Below are positions 17,276-24,834 of a stretch of 59,265 nucleotides of DNA, piece after piece. The DNA comes from Bdellovibrio sp. (GTDB taxonomy: Bacteria; Myxococcota; SpSt-1050). The stretch spans positions 1-59,265 of the forward strand of contig DYEF01000022.1 of NCBI GenBank assembly GCA_020725805.1. The letters are read 5' to 3'. The position numbers and the translations under genes are program-made. Below the pieces are notes generated by a model. The model was given only the letters and a program-made list of their open reading frames with translations, had not been told where the DNA came from and ran no database searches. The stretch's first letter is position 1. Each line of letters opens with the position of its first letter.

Positions 17276-18493
17276 ATGTTTATTTCAGCGTACGGATTGA
17301 CTGATGTCGGCAGAAAAAGACCGCATAATGAGGATTATTTCCTTGTTGATGAGGATAACAAGATTTATATAGTGTGTGACGGAATGGGAGGAGCAAACGC
17401 GGGAGAGGTTGCATCCCGGATGGCAGTTGAAATTATAGGCGGCAGGGTCAGGGAAAGAATAGAAGAGATAAGGGAACTGAGTTCACAGAATACATTCGAT
17501 TCGAAACAGAAGATAAAGAACATTATCAGTGAGGCCGTCTCTGAGGCAAGTCTCAGGATTTTTGAGATTGCTTCGAAGGAAGAGTCCAAGAAGGGTATGG
17601 GGACTACGCTTGTTATGCTGATAATCTGCGGTGAGAATGCTTTCATCTCGAGTGTCGGAGACAGCAGGGCATATCTCATAAGGGATAATCAGGTATATCA
17701 GGTTACGGAGGACCATACGCTCGTCAATGAGCAGTTGAAGCGCGGGCTCATCACACCCGAAGAGGCAAAGAATGTAACTTACGGTAATGTCATTACACGT
17801 GCAGTAGGTGTTATGGAGTCCGTTATGGTAGATACAACACATATCGAACTGATGGCAGGCGATATCTTCCTTCTGTGCAGTGACGGTCTGCACGGATATA
17901 CAGAGGATAAGGACATTCTCTCCTTTGCCTCGCTCGGCACACTTCAGGAGATGGCAGCATCTGCTATCGAGTTTGCAAATCAGAGAGGCGGAAAGGATAA
18001 TATCACAACGATTTATGTAAGAGTCTCGACAGAACTGAAGACAGAGGTCCCTGCATCGGATAAGATAAGACTACTGAAATCCGTAAGGCTCTTCAAGTAT
18101 TGTACCTATCAGGAGATTATGAAGGTATTGTCGGTCGCAACTATCGAGACTTTCGAAAAGGATGAAATTATCCTTATGGAGAATGAGCCCGGCGAGGAAT
18201 TTTATATTATTCTCTCGGGAGAGGTTCAGGTAACGGGCAACGGAAAACTTATTGCAAGGCTCGGGGTAGGGAAGCATTTCGGGGAGATGGCACTGATCGA
18301 CCTCGCCCCGAGGTCCGCATCGGTCGTAACAACCGAGACATCAAAACTGATAAAGATCAAGAGAAAGGATTTTGTGGCACTGATAAAGGAGGATACGCAT
18401 CTGGGTATCAAACTCCTCTGGTCGTTTTTGCAGGACCTTTCGGACAGACTCAGAATTACCAACATCGAACTTATAAAGCATCTCACTCAGTGA
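17276..18493 (+). CDS. PP2C-type Ser/Thr phosphatase fused to a cyclic-nucleotide-binding domain
   Basis: A 405-aa cytoplasmic signalling protein. The N-terminal PP2C domain (about 1-245) has all metal-site motifs: RPHNEDYF, CDGMGGANAGEVAS, SSVGDSRAYLI, CSDGLHGYTED and GGKDNIT. The C-terminal CAP-like domain (about 275-390) has a canonical phosphate-binding cassette, HFGEMALIDLAPRSASV, with the Glu and Arg that bind cAMP or cGMP. The phosphatase is thus probably gated by a cyclic nucleotide. Start: ATG at 17276 with AAAGGAG five bases upstream, preferred over GTG 17270. The FHA protein encoded at 32578 is a possible reader of the phosphothreonine it removes, but that link is inference. Confidence 0.9.
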   Translation: MFISAYGLTDVGRKRPHNEDYFLVDEDNKIYIVCDGMGGANAGEVASRMAVEIIGGRVRERIEEIRELSSQNTFDSKQKIKNIISEAVSEASLRIFEIASKEESKKGMGTTLVMLIICGENAFISSVGDSRAYLIRDNQVYQVTEDHTLVNEQLKRGLITPEEAKNVTYGNVITRAVGVMESVMVDTTHIELMAGDIFLLCSDGLHGYTEDKDILSFASLGTLQEMAASAIEFANQRGGKDNITTIYVRVSTELKTEVPASDKIRLLKSVRLFKYCTYQEIMKVLSVATIETFEKDEIILMENEPGEEFYIILSGEVQVTGNGKLIARLGVGKHFGEMALIDLAPRSASVVTTETSKLIKIKRKDFVALIKEDTHLGIKLLWSFLQDLSDRLRITNIELIKHLTQ

Positions 18494-18571
18494 GGAATTT
18501 ACGATAGAAGCGCTTTATTTTTGCAACCATTATTCCGGGCTTACATCTAATAATACTACGGAGGTGTTTTT

Positions 18572-18982
18572 ATGGCATTTACTGTAAGGTGGAAGAAGGA
18601 TATGCTCTTCGAGGGTGAAACTCCCGATGGCAATAAGGCATTGATGGATACTTCGAAGGAACACGGAGGAAGTAATTCGGCCGCAACACCTATGCAGCTT
18701 GTTCTGCTCGCCCTCGGCGGTTGTACCGGAATGGATGTAATTGCCATTCTGAAAAAGATGAAGGACCTTCCGGAGGAGTTTTTTATGGAAATCGATGCCG
18801 AGAGGGCAGAGGACCACCCCAAAATTTACAAGAAGACCACTATCAGATATGTTTTCAGAGGCAACCTGAAAGAAGAGAATGTAAAAAAGGCCATCGAACT
18901 TTCACAGAATAAATACTGTTCTGTCTCTGCGATTCTCAAGGGCGTCGGAGAGGTGAATTATACCTATGAAATAAGGAGGTAG
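18572..18982 (+). CDS. OsmC-family peroxiredoxin-like protein
   Basis: Small cytoplasmic thiol peroxidase-like protein of 136 aa. The two family cysteines are Cys51 (LGGCTGMDV) and Cys116 (NKYCSVSA), spaced as in YhfA/OsmC proteins. TPMQLVLLALGGC is the typical core. It probably reduces organic hydroperoxides. It lies four bases before trxB, so its reductant could be the thioredoxin system. GGAGG precedes the ATG. Confidence 0.85.
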   Translation: MAFTVRWKKDMLFEGETPDGNKALMDTSKEHGGSNSAATPMQLVLLALGGCTGMDVIAILKKMKDLPEEFFMEIDAERAEDHPKIYKKTTIRYVFRGNLKEENVKKAIELSQNKYCSVSAILKGVGEVNYTYEIRR

Positions 18983-18986
18983 GTGT

Positions 18987-19949
18987 ATGGATTTTAAGGT
19001 CTTATCTCACAGAAAAGGACCTGAAACCGATGATGTGAGGAATCTTATTATTCTCGGAGGTGGTCCGGCAGGTCTTACAGCAGCTATTTATTCAGCCCGG
19101 GCAATCCTGAAACCTTTGCTGATTGAATCGGGTGTTATGGGAGGGCAGGCAGCGATAACAGATATTCTGGAGAATTATCCGGGCTTTCCTGACGGAATAG
19201 GTGGTTCGAAACTCTCGCAGCTCTTCGAGATTCAGGCAAAGAAATTCGGTACGGAGATAGTAATGGATGAGATTTCATCCGTGAGCAGAGATGGGGATTT
19301 ATTTGTTCTGAAAGGGTATGATAAGGAATACAAAAGCAGGGCAATTATTATTGCAACCGGGGCATCTTATAAGAGACTTGGTGCCAGAGGGGAAGAAGAG
19401 TTTATTGGGAGGGGTATATCCTTCTGTGCTACCTGTGACGGGGCATTTTTTAAGGATGCAAAGATCGCAGTTGTCGGCGGGGGAGATTCTGCGGTCAAGG
19501 AGGCTATCTTTTTAACCAGATTTGCAAGAGAGGTTCATATAATTCACCGCAGGGATGCGCTGCGTGCAGAGAAGATTATTCAGCAGCAGGCCTTTTCGAA
19601 TCCTAAAATAAAGTTCAAATGGAGTACCGTTGTTGAGGAATTCATAGGAGATGACTCGGGTATTAATAAACTGAGACTGAAGGATTTGAAGAACAATACA
19701 ATCTATGAAGAGGATTTTGAGGGGGCATTTATCTTTATTGGTCACAAGCCAAATACTGAACTCTTCAGGGGACTCGTCGAAATGGATGAGAACGGTTTCA
19801 TAATTACCGATGAAAATATGAGGACCTCCCAGAAAGGTATCTTTGCTGCAGGCGATGTCAGGAAGAAGAGCCTCAGGCAGGTGATTACAGCCGCGGGTGA
19901 CGGTGCGGTTGCTGCCTTTATGGCAGAGGAATACCTGAATCACGGATAA
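18987..19949 (+). CDS. trxB: Thioredoxin reductase
   Basis: FAD flavoenzyme that passes electrons from NADPH to thioredoxin. In this 320-aa protein the FAD loop is GGGPAG at 24-29, the redox disulfide is CATC at 147-150 (ISFCATCDGAFF), the NADPH loop is VVGGGDSA, and the FAD-binding end is GIFAAGDVR. It has a short N-terminal extension of about 18 residues before the first strand. AGGAGG stands upstream. Cotranscribed with the OsmC gene. Confidence 0.93.
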   Translation: MDFKVLSHRKGPETDDVRNLIILGGGPAGLTAAIYSARAILKPLLIESGVMGGQAAITDILENYPGFPDGIGGSKLSQLFEIQAKKFGTEIVMDEISSVSRDGDLFVLKGYDKEYKSRAIIIATGASYKRLGARGEEEFIGRGISFCATCDGAFFKDAKIAVVGGGDSAVKEAIFLTRFAREVHIIHRRDALRAEKIIQQQAFSNPKIKFKWSTVVEEFIGDDSGINKLRLKDLKNNTIYEEDFEGAFIFIGHKPNTELFRGLVEMDENGFIITDENMRTSQKGIFAAGDVRKKSLRQVITAAGDGAVAAFMAEEYLNHG

Positions 19950-20255
19950 AAATTCTGTAAAACCTGTAAAAACATAAAGGTCAACAAACTTAAAAAACGA
20001 GTTTAATGTAATGGTTTAACCTATTGATATTATTGGTATAACTTTAGGTGAAACTATCAGGTGCCAGAGGTGGTGATTTCTGAAAGTACTGGTTCTTTTT
20101 ATTCAGCGCTTTACGCTAAGGTTTTAACAGGCGGCGGAGTCAGTTGTCATGTCGTATATGTATCTAAGGCCTGCTGTTTTGGACTTTTCAGGAAGATCTG
20201 CCTGAAATTCCGGATGATTTGGTCTTTTGTAAGATTTCAATTACTTGTGAAAGCC
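19950..20255. other. Intergenic region between convergent genes, no gene seen
   Basis: About 300 AT-rich bases. They contain an extended -10 (TGGTATAAC, 20034-20042), a 20-base imperfect palindrome at 20187-20206 (TTCAGG/CCTGAA around AGATCT) and a short AGCG/CGCT hairpin near 20103-20115. The 16-base string around TAACCTATTGATATT resembles TAACCTGTTGATATT near 16170. A GTG-started frame (20061-20321) is Cys/Phe-rich, overlaps the opposite gene and is not believed. No intrinsic terminator for either neighbour. Confidence 0.5.
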
Positions 20256-21872
20256 TTATTTTTTGCCCAGAAATATAGTAAGAAGCTGGTCGAGTTTTGT
20301 GTCTTTCTTACCTTCCCTTAACGCCTGACTTATCTCACCGGTCATAGGTCTTTTTGCGAAGAACTTCTCGGTCTCCAGAAGGATTTCATTTATTCTCTGG
20401 TTGTTCGGGAAGAGGTTTCTGATGCTGCTGATGAGATTCTCCCTCTCTCTTGTGTTTGCCTCTACGAAATTTATTAGGAGCAGGTATATGTGAGCAATGA
20501 CACACCGCGGATTTTGTGATATTGCTCGTTTGATATAAAGTTTGCCAAGAGTCTCCCTCGAACGTTGTGCCTCTTCGGGATTGAGGTAGAGTGATATTCC
20601 GTATGAGGCGACATACTCAGGTTTTTGTCCTCCGAATTCGATCGCCTTTCTGAATGCCTCGAAGGCTTCTTTAAAGTTTCTCTTGGCAAGAAAAATTTCA
20701 CCACGGGTAAATTCGAGTTCGGCCTTTCCTTCGTCAGGTGCTGACTTGCCGTAATATGCTGAAATAACGGAATTATATTCCTTTCTGCTCTTTTCGGATA
20801 TAAGGGTGTTGTATGCCTCCTCTGCAAAATATGACAGCTGGTCTATTCTTACTGAGAGTTCTTCATCGATATTGGCATCGTTTTTAACTGTATTCAGACG
20901 TCTCAGAATATTCTGATATGCACTCTTTATCTGCTCTTCTGTTGCAGTCTTTTCTATCTGAAAGAAGTCAAAATAATCCATCGTCTGATAGCGTGTATAT
21001 ATATCGTTAATCCATCTTATATCCTCGAATGCGCTGATTGGTGCAATGGTCGTCTTTTCGTCCTGAGTCTTCTCTTTTTTTTCTTTTTCCTCCGTCAGTT
21101 CGGAAGGTTTATAGATTCCTGAAAGTCTGATATAGTTCTCGTCTGATTCTGAAGTCTCTGAAATGTCCAGAGCAGATACATCAATCAGTTCTGTCAGAAA
21201 AAGAAAATATATAAGTTGCCCAATTTCTGTATCTGAGAGAATCTTCAGGTTTATCAGTTGTGTGACCGGGGTTTTGATTCTGATGTTTTCAATGACGGTT
21301 GTCTCCTCTGCATTAACAGGGAGTGAGAAGAGAGTTATATCCAGTTCTTCCTTCCTTGTTACAACAGTATTGGTTGTTATCGGCAGGAGTTTCTGGATAT
21401 GCTCCCTGTTGAGGGACTTGATTCCGTTGTAGATAATTTTCAGGGTAGAAATATTTTTTATACTATTCGTAGCTGGTACTTCCTTCTCCTCCCTGATACT
21501 TACATCTCCTTCACTTATTTCGAAAAACTTGAGTGCCTTCTTGTAGAACTGAATATTTATCGCCTGCTCCATCTGTTCCTTTGTAATCAGTCCCTTTCTG
21601 AGAAGTATCTCTCCCTGACGTTCACCGGTCTTTGCCATCTCCATCAGAGATTCGTCGTATGCCCTGTTGTCTATCATTCCGAGTTCCACGAAGACCCGGC
21701 CAAGTGGCATTGTCGTCTTCTGCTCCCTGATTGCAGCAGGCTTCCCCTTCGAAAGAGTGAGAGTGTGGGTATTGCTTTTTGTAACAACGGTTATCGACCC
21801 TGTAAACCCCTTTTTGTAGAAATTGTAGAGAATGTGACCGAAATCGCCTCTTCTGGAAATTTTATAATCCAT
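20256..21872 (-). CDS. DUF4388-like, degenerate J-domain and TPR protein
   Basis: A 538-aa, probably cytoplasmic protein with a mosaic architecture common in Myxococcota-like genomes. The N-terminus (about 1-160) looks like a DUF4388/PATAN region (GHILYNFYKKGFTGSI, LTLSKGKPAAI). It includes an MshEN-like LGRVFVELGMID...GEILLRKGLITKEQMEQA. Residues about 300-365 form a J-like domain (YFDFFQIEKTATEEQIKSAYQ...). The HPD tripeptide is absent, so Hsp70 stimulation is unlikely. TPR-type helices follow (RGEIFLAKRNFKEAFEAFRKAIE). It is divergent from the Glt/Nfs-like locus across 96 bases. A signalling or assembly adaptor is a reasonable guess. Confidence 0.65.
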   Translation of the reverse strand: MDYKISRRGDFGHILYNFYKKGFTGSITVVTKSNTHTLTLSKGKPAAIREQKTTMPLGRVFVELGMIDNRAYDESLMEMAKTGERQGEILLRKGLITKEQMEQAINIQFYKKALKFFEISEGDVSIREEKEVPATNSIKNISTLKIIYNGIKSLNREHIQKLLPITTNTVVTRKEELDITLFSLPVNAEETTVIENIRIKTPVTQLINLKILSDTEIGQLIYFLFLTELIDVSALDISETSESDENYIRLSGIYKPSELTEEKEKKEKTQDEKTTIAPISAFEDIRWINDIYTRYQTMDYFDFFQIEKTATEEQIKSAYQNILRRLNTVKNDANIDEELSVRIDQLSYFAEEAYNTLISEKSRKEYNSVISAYYGKSAPDEGKAELEFTRGEIFLAKRNFKEAFEAFRKAIEFGGQKPEYVASYGISLYLNPEEAQRSRETLGKLYIKRAISQNPRCVIAHIYLLLINFVEANTRERENLISSIRNLFPNNQRINEILLETEKFFAKRPMTGEISQALREGKKDTKLDQLLTIFLGKK

Positions 21873-21900
21873 ATAAAACCCTAAACATAAGTTAAAAACC

Positions 21901-21930
21901 TTGACATAGCCAAGTCATTTGTAGTAATAA
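21901..21930 (+). promoter_or_regulatory. Promoter of the Glt/Nfs-like locus
   Basis: Perfect -35 TTGACA at 21901-21906 and -10 TAATAA at 21925-21930 with an 18-base spacer. Transcription would start about 30 bases before the VWA lipoprotein ATG, which has AAGGAG seven bases upstream. The -10 is weak, suggesting possible activation. A weaker opposing pair for the divergent gene lies in the same spacer. Confidence 0.45.
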
Positions 21931-21968
21931 TTATACCAATGCATATTTAAATTGCAAGGAGAAATATA

Positions 21969-23990
21969 ATGAATAGTTCTCAGAAAGGTAAAAAGACGGT
22001 TATTTTGGGGCTGAGTATTTTTATGACTGTATTGTTTGCGGTTGCTCTTTCCTGTCAGGATTATTACTTTTTCAATCTTCCGCAGAAGCCGACTACCGAA
22101 TTCAATGATTTCAAGAGCATCGAGACAATCACAAAGTCAGACATACTCTTTCTGATTGATAACTCGGGTTCTATGGCTCAGGAGCAGGAGAATCTTGCCA
22201 AAAATCTGGACAAATTCATCAACGGAATTATCAGCGCACAGAACGATTTCCATATAGGAATAATTACAACCGATGTGGACTATCTGCCGCTTGATGAGTG
22301 TCCGGGCGGGGTCTGTACAAACGGGATGAACTGCATAGAGGCAAAAGAGGTGACCAAGGTCCTGAGGCCCGGGACCAAATACTGTACAAAAAAGTGTACT
22401 ACAGATGCCGACTGCCCTCCGTATGATACATCGAGGAATTCGGTTACTCCGTCGGTCTGTGCCGAAGTCGAGGGATTCGAAAAGGGACAGAAATACTGTA
22501 TACCCGAAAATAACGGCAGGCTCAGGTCCTGCAAACCATCACAGCAGACCTGTCAGTATTACAATGGTGAGCATCCGAAGGTTCTAACAAGCAAGGTCAA
22601 ATCCAGTGTGGGGGATAGCAATTTTATCGGCATATTCAGAGACAACGTAAAGGTAGGTATAAACGGTACAGGCTTTGAAAAGGGACTCTCTGCAATCAGG
22701 ATGGCTCTTGACAGGGACTGGAAAGACCCTCTTACAGGTAAGAATCTTTTAGAGAACGAAAATCTGGGATTTCTGAGGCCTGATGCAAAACTTACTATTA
22801 TCGTTCTCACTGACGAAGAGGACTGCAGTTATATACCTTATGACCCGACTTTTAACGAAGATACGAATGACAGGTGTTATCCCAATCCGAATACCTGTCA
22901 TCCGGACTGCCAGCCTATGCAGCCGGATTTCTCAAGCACACCTCCCTGCCCCTATGGTGCAACACCTACAATGGCAACGGAGGATTCCGATTATGCAAAG
23001 GCGGGTCAGCAGTATTGTATGAAGGAGTGTACATCCCCGTCTGACTGCTCCAGCTACAGATGGTCAAAGCCCCAATGCGGGAAGGTGGCGGGATTCGACC
23101 AGAGCAGAAATTTCTGCTTCTGTGATTTCAAGGAGCCCATTTCGAATACATCAAGCAAATTCGATAGTCTTATTTCTGTGGGTGAATTCATTGATTTTCT
23201 GAAAAATCTCAAGGGGAATGCCGGTGTCAATATGGCTGTGATTACGGGCGCCAAGGTCTTCAAGGACGACAGCAATCAGAAGCCTTCCGGTGTTGAGGAG
23301 TGTGCTTCAGTAAATGGTGTTGCCTGTGGTGCCAGCAGGTATTTCGAAGTGGCTAAGGGACTTGATAAATATTATCTGGATTCCATCTGCAAGGAAGATT
23401 ACGGCCAGACAATGATTGATATTGTGAATATCCTGATTGCATCGAATGAAGTGACTCTCGGAGGTAAACCGACCGACCCGTCCTGTCTTATGGTAAAGGT
23501 CAATAACGAAGATGTCGAGAGATGCGAAATCGGGACTTTGCCGTGCGGTCAGGATGCCGGCACGGTAGATGCAGGTGGTGGCGGCGGAGATGAGATGACT
23601 CTCGAAGGATGTCTGACAGGTAAATCACTTTCAGGTTTCAACTACTGTCCGAATAAGGCAAAGTGTCTGGATAAGGACGGAGTTGACTGTATAGATACAA
23701 ACAGCCTTGAAAATACCTTAAAGAAGGTCTGTAATTCATATTTTGCCTGCCAGTGTCAGGGGCAGAAGGATTCGAGCGGCAATCCGGTTCCCTGCAACAG
23801 ACCTATCTACTGGCAGTATCTCCCCTCAGAGTGTGATGCAACGAATCATCAGGACAAAGTGAAGTTCTACGGCTGTGGTCTCGGTCCGGGAGATAAGTTA
23901 CAGATAAATGCACTTATAGGCAAGGATGACGGTTCGGGTAATATTACCTGTAATACGGGTAGCAGTTCATCTGCCGATGCAGGGAAATAA
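21969..23990 (+). CDS. CglB-like Cys-rich VWA-domain lipoprotein
   Basis: Outer-membrane or surface lipoprotein candidate, 673 aa. The signal peptide ends in a lipobox, ALS|C29. A von Willebrand A domain begins at about 57 with a complete MIDAS start D64-x-S66-x-S68 (DNSGSM). The later acidic turn is LTDEEDC. Some 40 cysteines, many in Cx2-12C clusters, are inserted in and after the VWA domain and imply an extracytoplasmic disulfide-rich fold. In Myxococcus, CglB is a VWA lipoprotein adhesin that works with the Glt complex. The match in fold, anchoring and gene neighbourhood suggests an equivalent here, although this protein is longer. Other VWA lipoproteins of unknown role exist in these phyla, so orthology is unproven. 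Confidence 0.65.
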   Translation: MNSSQKGKKTVILGLSIFMTVLFAVALSCQDYYFFNLPQKPTTEFNDFKSIETITKSDILFLIDNSGSMAQEQENLAKNLDKFINGIISAQNDFHIGIITTDVDYLPLDECPGGVCTNGMNCIEAKEVTKVLRPGTKYCTKKCTTDADCPPYDTSRNSVTPSVCAEVEGFEKGQKYCIPENNGRLRSCKPSQQTCQYYNGEHPKVLTSKVKSSVGDSNFIGIFRDNVKVGINGTGFEKGLSAIRMALDRDWKDPLTGKNLLENENLGFLRPDAKLTIIVLTDEEDCSYIPYDPTFNEDTNDRCYPNPNTCHPDCQPMQPDFSSTPPCPYGATPTMATEDSDYAKAGQQYCMKECTSPSDCSSYRWSKPQCGKVAGFDQSRNFCFCDFKEPISNTSSKFDSLISVGEFIDFLKNLKGNAGVNMAVITGAKVFKDDSNQKPSGVEECASVNGVACGASRYFEVAKGLDKYYLDSICKEDYGQTMIDIVNILIASNEVTLGGKPTDPSCLMVKVNNEDVERCEIGTLPCGQDAGTVDAGGGGGDEMTLEGCLTGKSLSGFNYCPNKAKCLDKDGVDCIDTNSLENTLKKVCNSYFACQCQGQKDSSGNPVPCNRPIYWQYLPSECDATNHQDKVKFYGCGLGPGDKLQINALIGKDDGSGNITCNTGSSSSADAGK

Positions 23991-24012
23991 ACAATCATAT
24001 AAAGGAGTATTT

Positions 24013-24795
24013 ATGAGAAATTCCTTTTTTGCATTATTGATTATTGTTTCAATGTTAGGTTTACCGGTCTATGCGCAGGAGACAGCCGGTGAGGAGAGCA
24101 AGGGTGCACAGAAGACAGTAAAGAAGGCCGAAAAGGTCAAACTCGAAGACAGGATTAAGGCTGTGCAGGGGAGAATGTTTCTAAAGAAGGGCAGAATCGA
24201 GATAGCCCCATCTTTTATTCTCGGACTGAATGACCCGTTTTCCCAGAATTTGGGAGGACAACTGAATCTCGAATATTTTATAGCCGAATCATTCGGGATT
24301 AATGCAAACTTCGGATATGTTACGGATATAACTGCAGATAATTCCACATTCGTTTCGCCGAAGACATTTCTGGAGAAGAATGAGCTTGCGGTTCCTGAGA
24401 TGGGTAAAATGAAATACTATGCCGGCGGCGGTGCCACGTGGTCGCCCATTTACGGAAAGGTCAGTTTCCTGTCTCAGCTGATTGTTCACTTTGACGCATT
24501 TATAAGTCTGAACTTCGGTATTGCAGGGGTTGAGTACAGGGGATGGGAAGGTGAGATGAATAACCGTGTCGAAAAGGATATGGGAGGAATGAGGTTTATG
24601 AGTTCGGTTGGTGTAGGCGAGAGAATCTTTCTGAACAGATGGCTCGTTCTGAAATTCGAACTGAAGGATATCATCTACACAATGGACCTCAAACCCAAGT
24701 ACTATCCCGACGGAATTACTGATATCCAGAATAATATAGTAGGACTTATCGGCATAGGACTTTATTTCCCGATGCAGTTTGAGGAGGAACTGTAA
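24013..24795 (+). CDS. Outer-membrane beta-barrel protein (GltA/GltB or NfsA/B-like)
   Basis: A 260-aa protein with a signal peptide (MRNSFF...VYAQ, about 1-22), a Lys/Glu-rich periplasmic linker (about 25-50), and alternating beta strands to the end. It resembles the OMP_myx_plus barrel family found in Glt and Nfs clusters. Landmarks are GRIEIAPSFILGLNDPFSQ, YFIAESFGINANFGY and VGVGERIFLNRWLVLKFELKDIIY. The frame opens at 23926, but ATG 24013 with AAAGGAG and a proper signal peptide is the real start. Only one such barrel precedes the TPR gene here, where Nfs/Glt have two (A and B). Confidence 0.7.
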   Translation: MRNSFFALLIIVSMLGLPVYAQETAGEESKGAQKTVKKAEKVKLEDRIKAVQGRMFLKKGRIEIAPSFILGLNDPFSQNLGGQLNLEYFIAESFGINANFGYVTDITADNSTFVSPKTFLEKNELAVPEMGKMKYYAGGGATWSPIYGKVSFLSQLIVHFDAFISLNFGIAGVEYRGWEGEMNNRVEKDMGGMRFMSSVGVGERIFLNRWLVLKFELKDIIYTMDLKPKYYPDGITDIQNNIVGLIGIGLYFPMQFEEEL

Positions 24796-24834
24796 TTTGA
24801 CCCTCCTGTTTTTACCGAAAATTAAAGGAGTAAG

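Noticed and set aside
20061-20321. 86-codon GTG-started frame after trxB
   Set aside because: An extended -10 and a weak ribosome site precede it, but the protein is Cys/Phe-rich without features and runs into the opposite gene.
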